Assembly: GCA_030847615.1 (NCBI GenBank) | Contig: JAUMIR010000004.1 | Span: forward strand, 276,357,501 to 276,421,500 | Length of the DNA: 64,000 nt | Direction: 5' to 3' | Source: Gambelia wislizenii | Lineage: Eukaryota; Chordata; Lepidosauria; Squamata; Crotaphytidae | Shown here: positions 56,032 through 64,000 of the stretch, in pieces | How positions within the stretch are numbered: position 1 is the stretch's first letter | Layout: every line of letters starts with the position of its first letter | The notes under the pieces: generated by a model | Database searches by the model: none | The model's input: only the letters and a program-made list of their open reading frames with translations | Told to the model about the DNA's origin: nothing | Program-made: the position numbers and the translations under genes

Positions 56032-56627
56032 GGGCCCATCTAAATGGTGAAAATACCCCTCATGGAATTCGTGGGGAATCCTACCAGTCTAAACAGGATC
56101 CAGTGTCAATCACACTATTCAGAAGGAGGGGGGCCCAAAACGGCAAAAACAACAGGGTAAAAGCCTTCGCAGATTTCCCTGTACTTTTTCACAAACTGCA
56201 AGGCTGGTGTGCATTTTTGCTCATTTGGACTATGGAACAATGAAAAACTCGAAGGGAAGCACAAAGCTGATTGGCTGCGTAAGAGCAGGGGCAGGGCTTG
56301 CTAGCAGAGCAAGTGCCCACTGCCGCCATGTTGGATTTTTACCTTAGTGATTGCTTGCTGAGGTGATAAAAAAGATCAATATTTTCTGTTTTGCTTTGGA
56401 GAATTGCTCTATCGCACCAGCACACCTTGAGATGACTTTTAAAAAAAATAAACATACCCAGCAGCAGTGAAGAACTAACTTGAGTAAATCACTCGTGGCC
56501 GCCATCAGGAATGTGAGGCTTATGGGGGCTTCTGAGGCCAGAAAAACCATTTGGACATGTCACTGCTGCTGAGAGATGCCAACACTATGAGATATTTGGG
56601 ATTTTCCCCCCTCGTGTAGATGGGCCC
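56032..56627. mobile_element. 596-bp non-autonomous element, GGGCCCATCTA ends, CTT target duplication
   Basis: The left end GGGCCCATCTAAATGG and right end TAGATGGGCCC are inverted. CTT lies directly outside both ends (56,029-56,031 and 56,628-56,630). The interior has CCTTAGTGATTGCTTGCTGAGG and GTAAATCACTCGTGGCCGCC. The 17,320 element has the same kind of ends but TTA flanks. PIF/Harbinger-like or another 3-bp-duplication superfamily is likely. No transposase. Confidence 0.85.
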
Positions 56628-56630
56628 CTT

Positions 56631-57780
56631 GTTAGTCTGTTATTATTGAACAATCTCAGGAATAGGGCACTAAGGGTTTCATCTGTGTCTCTTCCCCTGA
56701 GATATCTTTGAGGGAGGGGAGTTTTAAAAACCCCCTGTAATCAAGCACTGGAGATAAATGGCAACCATATTCCTGGGACAATTATTTTTTTCCCCTGAGA
56801 GTATATAAAAGCTTAGTTCATTAATATGAATTAGGAAGCTTTGAAAGGAGGTTATCAGGACACTGCCATTCAGCAGAGAATGTTGTAAGACTGGGCTAGC
56901 TTACTGTAAATCTGCCTTGCCACTGTGATAATTGCCTCTAACACTAGTGATTTGATCCTTTAGTTCCTTCTGCAGCTGAAGAAAAAGAAGTCAGAAGTAT
57001 TATGCCCTCCCTGCTGCCGCTGAGACTGACAATTCTTTCGTGCCCTGCTTGCACTCACCTTCAGTTAACTAAACTGCCACTAACTTCATGGCATTTTGTT
57101 AGTACTGCTGGGATTGTAAGAGCACCTGACACCTTTGGGAAGTTACCAGGGCTCAAGCCATCCAACCAGGGTCTACTTAGGCTGATACTTGACCCACCTA
57201 TGTACCAGATAGCTCTGGGCTTATGTGGTGGCAATGGCAGCAGCTGGGAAGATACCCACCATTTTGAATTTCTTGATATACTCTGGTGTGTCCAGTGTTG
57301 CACTGCTTCAGAGAATAGAGGGAAGTCAAGATGGCAGATGACTCCTCAGATATAACTACTGTGGCTTGATAAACCTTGGTAAAGGAAGCAAATGGATGAT
57401 TGTTGGCAGCCAATGAAGAGAGGTGTCTGTCTACTAGAGGACTCCCCTCTGGATGGCAAAGTGAGAAATCTGGAGCAACTTATTTTTGTAGTGTTCTCTG
57501 CATTCTGGTCACATTTTACCCAGCAGGATCCCTTCTTTCTGAGTTTTCCCCAAGTGAGGAAGTGCACAGCATGCATCTTTCCACAGCATGTAGTGGCTTG
57601 GCTCATATATATTAGGCTTTAAGCTATCTGTTTCACTCACCTTTAAGTTCCAATGAATATTGACATGTAATTGATAGGAAACTGACTAAATTAGGTCCCC
57701 ACTTGACTGTGATACTAACTGGGAAACTATTATGAATGATTGCACTGAATGAGTTTTATTATAATACCCTTTCTTGTGTG
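56631..57780. other. Unassigned region
   Basis: Short open frames such as 57,002-57,355 have no recognised domain. No repeat recognised. Confidence 0.4.
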
Positions 57781-58556
57781 TTTTTTATTTCTGATACATG
57801 TAATTTGTGTATCTTCCCATCACATTTAATAGCAACCATACAAAATATCCTAAAACAATCTACTCTGAGCAACTCACAATTTATGACTTATTACAAATAC
57901 ATGCAACTCACAATTTTATAGCAACCACTCAATGGCTGTTATACATGAATAACAATTTACAATTGTACATAGGTAACTGTCATAGCTGTTATATGGGTAA
58001 CTTTCACAATATATATTTCACAATCTCAAATGACCCCACACTGTCTGTTATGTGTTAATAACAATACACAATCACAATATACATTAGCTGACTAGCATCA
58101 ATATCACTTAGGTATATAATCTTGAACATATAACCATATTTCACATGTATTTTTTATTATTGTTTTTATATTACTACAAGGATCCTATAGGATCCCACTA
58201 TTGATGCAAGTAGTATTAATTTTTGGAGACTGCAGTGATTTTGATAGAGTAATAGGCTAACCATATATCATAACTCACAAATCTATTTATATACTGTTGA
58301 TTTGCAAACAATCTACACTCTTAATCCTGCTACTGCCTCATAGGAACCATACTTAGCTACATTGTTGTATTATAATACCTTCTATGTATTAACTGGTGAG
58401 AAAGTTCCACCGTAGTCCGGGATGTTACGAACAATTTACCAGGATAAGCTGCAAAATAGGCATATAACCATCCAAATCCTAGGTATAACTTCAGAAATCC
58501 ATACTGCAGTTTGGATTTCTCCACGGAATGGAAGCAGTCCCAATATAAACCTAGTA

Positions 58557-59229
58557 CCGTATATCCCTGCATACAAGACTACTTTTTAACACTTGAAAAT
58601 CTCCTCAAAAGTGGGGGGTGGTCTTATACCCCAGTAGACCTTTTCCCCTGCTGTGAGAATGATTGAAGTGTAAAATGGCCTGGGCAGTTTTCCCAGCAGA
58701 TCCTTCCTCCTGCTGTGAGAATGACTGCTTTGCATTTGAAGAGTTAAATGGCCCTCTGTTTAGCTCAGGAGAGTCAAAATGATGTTTCTTTTCAGGACAA
58801 GTTAACCTAAAATTAGAATTTCTGGATTCAACTTCTCATTTTGCATCAAGTTTTGTCTATGGTGAAATTCTCTTGTCTGCCAATGTGGCTCTAAAACCAT
58901 TAATGTGCTCATTCATTAATGTGCTCATTCAAAAATTTGGGATTTGATAGCTTCATATTAACCAACTTACAGTATTAATGCAACCTTACTTTCCAAAGAT
59001 TGAACACCACAGAGATTTTTCAAAGTATCCCATGCTTTTTTTAGCTGTTCTCAGTCCTTTAATTTCACAGACTATTCCATCATCTACAGCCACTGAGCTG
59101 ACTGGCTGGTGGGGGGCAGGCTTTCCAGCCAGCTGGCTGGCTGGCTGGGGGGGGCAAACTCTATATTTTAACTTAAAAATTGGGGGGTCGTCTTATGCGC
59201 CCAGTCGTCTTATACGCCGGAATATACGG
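58557..59229. mobile_element. 673-bp mariner-like MITE with TA duplication, nested in the PLE
   Basis: TA flanks both ends (58,555-58,556 and 59,230-59,231). The left end CCGTATATCCCTGCATACAA and the right end TTATACGCCGGAATATACGG are imperfect inverted repeats. Inside are GTCTTATACCCC and GTCGTCTTATGCGCC, and a (GGCT)-rich block at 59,130-59,145. No coding. Confidence 0.85.
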
Positions 59230-59684
59230 TATTTTACTGTATTTTTAAATGCTAGTGCCCAACTGTTAAATTGCATAGTGGCATATGATTCCTAATCGGA
59301 TGATATATGGACTTTAAATCCTGTAAATGTCACTGATAGTTGATTTTATAGAGTCCTGGAGGGAAAAACCAAATATCCAGTGTTCTGTAAGCAAAAGGCT
59401 TTCTGTGGTGGCAGGCAACGTGTGATCCAAATTCTTGCCTGAGTTCTTATTACTATAGATTATACACTGTCTTAACAATTAAAGTTGGAAGTCTTTAGGT
59501 GTTTAGCAGGGTGTTTTTGTCCCAAATGTTGCTGGTAATTATTATTAAACACAGTACTACAGAAAAAAGACCAAAAAAAAATTGAGTTCCATAAACCAAA
59601 CCACGGTATGTGATAAACTGCGGACTGGATCTAGTAGCTCAAATGGAAAGTCCCGGGAAGTTATCTAATTTGTTGTCTTCCCCA

Positions 59685-59712
59685 TTTCAACCCCAGTGTG
59701 GGTCTTCTTCAG
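59685..59712 (-). ncRNA. Hammerhead-ribozyme-like core relic in PLE 3' region
   Basis: On the minus strand the motif reads CTGAAGAAGACCCACACTGG followed by GGTTGAAA. A CUGANGA box, a short stem (ACCC with GGGT), and GAAA fit a hammerhead core in which the usual U of CUGAUGA is A. Penelope-like elements are known to carry hammerhead motifs in their terminal repeats. Helices I and III were not verified, and a cleavage site is not identified, so this is a relic or a chance match. Confidence 0.4.
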
Positions 59713-60009
59713 TGAGAATAATCCAGTTTTTTATGGTGAGCTATAATTATAGTATATATTTGAATTAATACCAACTAAATATGGTCTTAATTTTATAATA
59801 TAAGTAAAAAACTTATTTTTATATTTACCTTTCTGAAGTTACATACGTGGATTGACCATGGGTTGTGTCCATGGGTAACTATTGATTCTCTAAGGATCAT
59901 TAATATACTCTTTCTTTTAGTGGAAGACACATGGGTAAATTGTATGAGTCAATTAATTAGTCAAATACTTTCCCTGGTGATGGACCTAATGTTGGCTGAG
60001 ATTTAGTAA

Positions 60010-61910
60010 TTATAAGGAGGCTGACCATTCAACTCTATCATTCAGACCATGTGGAAACAATGAATGCAATTTAAAAATTCACAGTGCCTCTTTCCTTAGT
60101 AAACTGTTCTGAAGATCACATCTGTCACAGGTTTTTTTTAGAAATGACTTCAAGCGCACAAAATTTAAAGTAAAATGGAGAATGTTCCCCCCCCCCATAA
60201 AGTGATCTACTAGGGGATTTTCTGTTTGTTCAAAATTCTGCTTCAGTGTTTGGATAGATGAGTACACAAATTTATGCTCATTTATCCCATATACACAAGA
60301 CCACATGGACAAACAATTGCGTACACAACATTTTTGTGGCATAGTTAGAAAAAGATAATAAGGGAAATGTTCTTTTGGTGTGTGGATGTGTGAATTCCTT
60401 AGTATTATAGGACTGAGTACAGAAGGAACAGTGACCACAACTGTAATGCCCTGTTACTGAGTTGCTTTCTATGAGATCTATTTTTAAATCAGAATGAATA
60501 ATCATGCCTTTGATGTTTTGATGTTTTTGGTGCACATGTAACCAAAAATAGGAGGTAAATTACAACCAGGGATATCTTGTACAATGTACCAATGTTTGTA
60601 AATTATAGACTTAATTTTTTGAGAAGCATGATTAAATAGAAATGATGTTATTATTAGTTATTATTATTAGTAGATTTCTTAGTATTTGTAAATAATGAAC
60701 TGCGATTTTTAGTGTCTGCCTGAGTCTTGCTGCCTCAATCACACAATTAATTCCTGTTGAAATTTATTAGCTGCTACTGCATAATCCCTAGGGTCTGTAG
60801 TGTTCCGTTTCATCCTCAGGAATTGTGAGTAAGGAAGGTTACATTTTAAGGATGGCAACTTTTGAAATGAAGAATGGAGTTGCAGTCAGTTGTATTTGTG
60901 CAATTTTTAACTTGTACATTGTTGTTGGCTTCATAAACTGTAACATCTAAAAAGGGAATTTAATGTTTATTCCACTGTCCTGTGAATTGTATATGATCTC
61001 TTATTGTGTTAATCCATGTAATGAATTCCTGTGCCTTCTGACAGTCCTTGAAGATAATGAAAATATCATCTATGCATTGGTAATATGTCTGTATGTATTG
61101 AATAAATTTGTTGTGTATGGGGTTCAAAATTATTAATTGTTCTAGCCTAGACATATAAAGATTGGCCACGCTGGGAGCTAGAGGACTTCCCATTGTGATG
61201 CCTCTAACCCGAAGAAGAAAAAAACTTTTGAAACCAAAAATAGTTCTTTTCTAGCACTGTGTCTAATAAATCCAGTAGGAAGTGTGTAGGGGGGTGTTTA
61301 TTACCTTGTTGTTCTAAATAATATTCAGCAACTTCTTTGGCACCCTCATGCGGGATAACAGTATACAAAGAATTAACATCAAGAATCATGAAGGAAGAAT
61401 TATCATCTATTTTAATGTGTTCAACTTTCTGAATGAACTCGCTAGTATCTTTAATGTAAGATGTTGAATCTTTCATGAAAGGGGATAAAAATTTATCTAT
61501 GAATTGTGCTGGGGTTCAAGAATAGATCTTGTGCCTGATACAATGGGGCATGCTGCAGGGAGGGGAAAACCCTTTTTGTGTATCTTAGGAAGGATGTAGA
61601 AGACAGGAATTCTAGGATGTTTTTGGATGAGAAACATGCCTGTGTTAAAGTCTACATATCCCATAGAAATTGCTTCTTGTATAATGATCTTCATAGTAAA
61701 CATAAACCGATTAGTTCGTTCTTGCACTAATTTTTTATAATAAATGCCATCTTGGAGTTGAGAAAGAATGATTTGTATGTATTTTGATCTATCCAAAAGA
61801 ACCATTGCTCCTCCCTTATCAGCTGGCTTAATTTCCACTTCATTATTTCTGGATATGTTCTGTGATGTTCTAAATTCCAGTCCAATCCCCTGCCTAGCAG
61901 GAATACACAT
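60010..61910 (-). pseudogene. PLE reverse transcriptase with GIY-YIG endonuclease, frameshifted
   Basis: PLE polymerases copy RNA at a nick made by a C-terminal GIY-YIG nuclease. On the minus strand, frames 61,497-61,910 (PADKGGAMVLLDRSKYI, FYILPKIHKKGFPLPA), 61,204-61,476 (ILDVNSLYTVIPHEGA) and 60,960-61,193 (MGSPLAPSVANLYMSRLEQL, then QCIDDIFIIF with the catalytic DD near 61,068-61,073) give the RT in order. A one-base shift occurs in a T run near 61,212-61,222. Then come a Cys pair SCGHCSFC (about 60,420-60,443), VYAIVCPCGLVYMG (GIY-YIG core, about 60,284-60,326), and LLRKEAL with IFKLHSLFPHGLN near 60,020-60,090, matching the catalytic Glu/Asn end of the nuclease. Several frameshifts and stops, so it is inactive. 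Confidence 0.9.
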
Positions 61911-62236
61911 TCAAAACACTCCTGAAAGATGACCATCCAGCCTCTGTTTAAACATCTTCAGAGAAGGAGACTCCACCACACTCTGAGGCAGCGCATTCCA
62001 CTGCTGAACAGTTCTTGTTGTCAGAAGTTCTCCCTAATGCTTAGGTGGAATCTCTTTTCCTGTAGTTTGAGTCTATTGCTCAACTAGGGCACAGAAACTG
62101 TGCCCTAGTTTCTGGAGCAGCAGAAAACAAGCTTCCTCCATCTGCAATATAATATCATTTCAGGTATTTAAAGATGGCTATCACTCTTAACCTTCTCTTC
62201 CGATTGTTTTAACAGAGGGGCGGGGTATAAATACAT

Positions 62237-62267
<31 letters not shown>

Positions 62268-62515
62268 CTCCAGGCTAAACATACCCAGCTCCCTAAGCCA
62301 CTCCTCATAGGGCATAGGTTCCAGATCTTTAACCATTTTGGTTGCCTTCCTCTGGACACGTTCCAGCTTGTCAATATCCTTCTTGAATTGCAGTGCCCAG
62401 AACTGGACACAGTATTCCAGGTGAGGTCTGACGAAAGTAGAATAGAGTGGTGCTATTACATCCCTCAATCTAGACACTATACTCCTATTTATGCAGCCCA
62501 GAATGACACTGGCTT
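61881..62515 (-). pseudogene. CR1 LINE ORF2 C-terminus and 3' part, minus strand
   Basis: The minus-strand frame 62,238-62,477 gives [20 protein letters not shown] and [19 protein letters not shown], the CR1 region after RT. Continuing toward the 3' end come PRCLEVFKQRLDGH-like and LNIRKN-like codons (with frame changes). The last bases of the 3' end (the ATTCTATG terminus) are absent: at 61,880 the CR1 sequence stops and PLE begins. An insertion of about 66 bp at 62,201-62,266 breaks the frame (next entry). Confidence 0.9.
62201..62266 (+). mobile_element. Short (ATT)n-tailed LINE/SINE end inserted in CR1
   Basis: CGATTGTTTTAACAGAGGGG then GGTATAAATAC and TTATTATTATT. Compared with the intact CR1 copy near 63,693-63,712, this block is extra, and CR1 sequence continues on both sides. 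The same tail is at 23,775-23,846. It causes the Asn-rich run in the minus-strand frame. Confidence 0.88.
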
Positions 62516-62753
62516 TTTAAGCTGCCTTTGTTGGTGGTTACATTTTTACTAGTGGGCAAGAGTGGACTTGTGGGATTCTGTCTAAATTGCTAATGTAATT
62601 TGACTCACTCGAGGTACACTATAGACCTTGAGAATGGGACAAGGGAGGCACTTGCTGCTCTGTCCTAGGCAGCAAAAAGTCCTGGATTAGCCCAGTACCC
62701 ATCCATTCCTCAACTGATTTGTGTACAGAGAAGGCCAATGTCTAGATTGGATT

Positions 62754-62786
<33 letters not shown>

Positions 62787-63340
62787 TGTACAGTGAAATT
62801 CAGGATATATTTGCACACATGGATCCATCTGCAATGTCAGTGTGTTACCCAAAATGCTCCTTGGAAAATTCCAAGAAAATATCGAGTTTCTAATATGTTG
62901 GGAAAATTAGCAGCAACTCGACTTAGCTATGCAAAGAGGGGGTAACAACAGAATCTGAAAACCAATTATATCAGTACTAGTCTGGATGGAATACTTAGTA
63001 CACATTTAAAATTAAGTATGGGCTTTTTATTAAGGAGTTCAAAAATAACACCAAACACACACCCATTCACCCAGAAGAAGCATTCACTCAAGGCTATAGA
63101 AAGAAACAGTAGGAAAACTTGGATAGGGGGTAGCAAGAGGATCTTGAGGTGATACAGACCTGTAGTCAATCTGGCAGAGTGGATGGAGGAAACTGGGTGT
63201 GGCAACACATAGCAACAGAGTGTCCCCCTGTTACTGGCTGTGCGCAAAGAGGCATATTTTGGGGGGTCTTTTATACCTCCAAATACACCTGAGGGGATTG
63301 GTTGCTTCATGGGCTGAAACAATGGATTCCATGAGCCTTC
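62516..63340. other. Unassigned stretch with a (TG)n run
   Basis: A TG run with a short GA extension is at 62,753-62,784. No other feature. Confidence 0.4.
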
Positions 63341-64000
63341 ATAGAATCATAGAATCATAGAATTGCAGAGTTGGAAGAGACCACGAGGGCCATCCAGTCC
63401 AACCCCCTGCCATGCAGGAAATCACGATCAAAGCATCCCCGACAGATGGCCATCCAGCCTCTGTTTAAAGACCTCCAAGGAAGGAGACCCCACCACACTC
63501 CGAGGGAGTGCGTTCCACTGCCGAACAGCTCTGACTGTCAAAAAGTTCCTCCTAATGTTGAGGTGGAGTCTTTGTTCCTGGAGCTTGCACCCATTGCTCT
63601 GTGTTCCAGTCTCTGGAGCAGCAGAAAACAAGCCTGCTCCATCCTCAGTGTGACATCCCTTCAAATACTTAAACAGGGCTATCATATCGCCTCTTAACCG
63701 TCTTTTCTCCAGGCTAAACATACCCAGCTCCCTAAGTCTCTCCTTATAAGGCATCATTTCCAGACCTTTCACCATTTTAGTTGCCCTTCTCTGGACACGC
63801 TCCAATTTGTCAATATCCTTTTTTAATTGTGGTGCCCAGAACTGGACACAGTATTCTAAGTGAGGTCTGACCAAGGCAGAATAGAGTGGCACTATTACTT
63901 CCCTTGATCTAAACACTATACTTCTATTGATACAGCCCAAAATCGCATTGGCCTTTTTAGCTGCCGCATCGCACTGTTGGCTCATGTTCAACTTGTGGTC
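63341..64000 (-). pseudogene. CR1 LINE ORF2 C-terminus and 3' end, minus strand, continues past the window
   Basis: The longest CR1 coding piece: minus-strand frame 63,428-63,991 (187 codons) without internal stop, reading [51 protein letters not shown] and LEVFKQRLDGHLSGML, the complete region after the reverse transcriptase. The 3' end on the plus strand is at 63,341 (ATAGAATCATAGAATCATAG), the CR1 terminal microsatellite. The upstream RT lies outside the window. This copy is the best preserved of the four CR1 pieces in this window. Confidence 0.94.

Larger units (their letters stand above)
57781..61880 (-). mobile_element. Penelope-like retroelement (PLE), minus strand, with a nested MITE
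   Basis: The RT and GIY-YIG remnants span 60,010-61,910 and the 3' region lies toward lower coordinates. The 5' end is truncated at about 61,880, where it joins CR1 sequence. The 3' portion 59,232-60,010 contains a hammerhead-like motif (59,685-59,712). The AT-rich region 57,781-58,555, on the other side of the inserted MITE (58,557-59,229), probably also belongs to it, but that is inferred only from the MITE interruption. Confidence 0.7.

Noticed and set aside
1..64000. tRNA or rRNA genes
   Set aside because: The only A-box/B-box pairs belong to SINEs; no cloverleaf or rRNA segment was recognised.

Overview
This window reads as non-coding nuclear DNA from a vertebrate, most likely a squamate reptile (lizard). 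No intact protein-coding host gene is visible. Almost everything recognisable is transposable-element sequence at different stages of decay. The combination points to squamates: RTE-BovB LINE pieces, two tRNA-derived SINE types (one with a BovB-like tail, as in Sauria-type SINEs), CR1 and L2 LINEs, a Penelope-like element, a DIRS-like tyrosine-recombinase retroelement, a Ty1/copia fragment, a Tc1-like transposon, and many short non-autonomous DNA transposons. The assignment rests on repeat content remembered from known families, not on a search.

Layout. 0-6 kb: a BovB endonuclease remnant running off the left edge, then AT-rich DNA that could hold a terminal exon and 3' UTR, then a set of alternating inverted palindromes near 4.1 kb. 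6.3-8.0 kb: a complete but dead Tc1-like element with TA target duplications. 9-14.6 kb: SINEs, a CR1-type ORF1 (GDSL esterase) remnant split by a hAT-type element with a perfect 8-bp target duplication, and a cluster of foldback and short-terminal-inverted-repeat elements. 17.3-18.1 kb: a 775-bp element flanked by TTA. 19.5-22.5 kb: a rearranged DIRS element. 23-28.4 kb: mixed MITE, LINE and SINE tails, with BovB and CR1 3' ends. 28.4-31 kb: largely featureless. 31.2-34 kb: a 329-bp near-perfect palindrome and related elements. 34-36.1, 39.3-42.3, 43.6-44.2 and 50.6-52.8 kb: four copies of one APE-type LINE. 36.2-37.1 kb: copia fragment. 46.1, 61.9 and 63.3 kb: CR1 copies, the last leaving the right edge. 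52.8-54.3 kb: an L2 copy broken by two insertions. 56.0-56.6 kb: another short inverted-repeat element. About 58-61.9 kb: a Penelope-like element with RT and GIY-YIG remnants and a hammerhead-like motif.

The coding remnants carry frameshifts, stops or lost catalytic residues, so none is predicted to be functional. The parts most worth a second look are the palindromic family at 31.2 kb and the related termini at 13.5 and 33.3 kb, the inverted DIRS arrangement, the Penelope relic, and the two LINE copies with independent internal deletions of about 540-550 bp. I did not find a convincing new biological system here.
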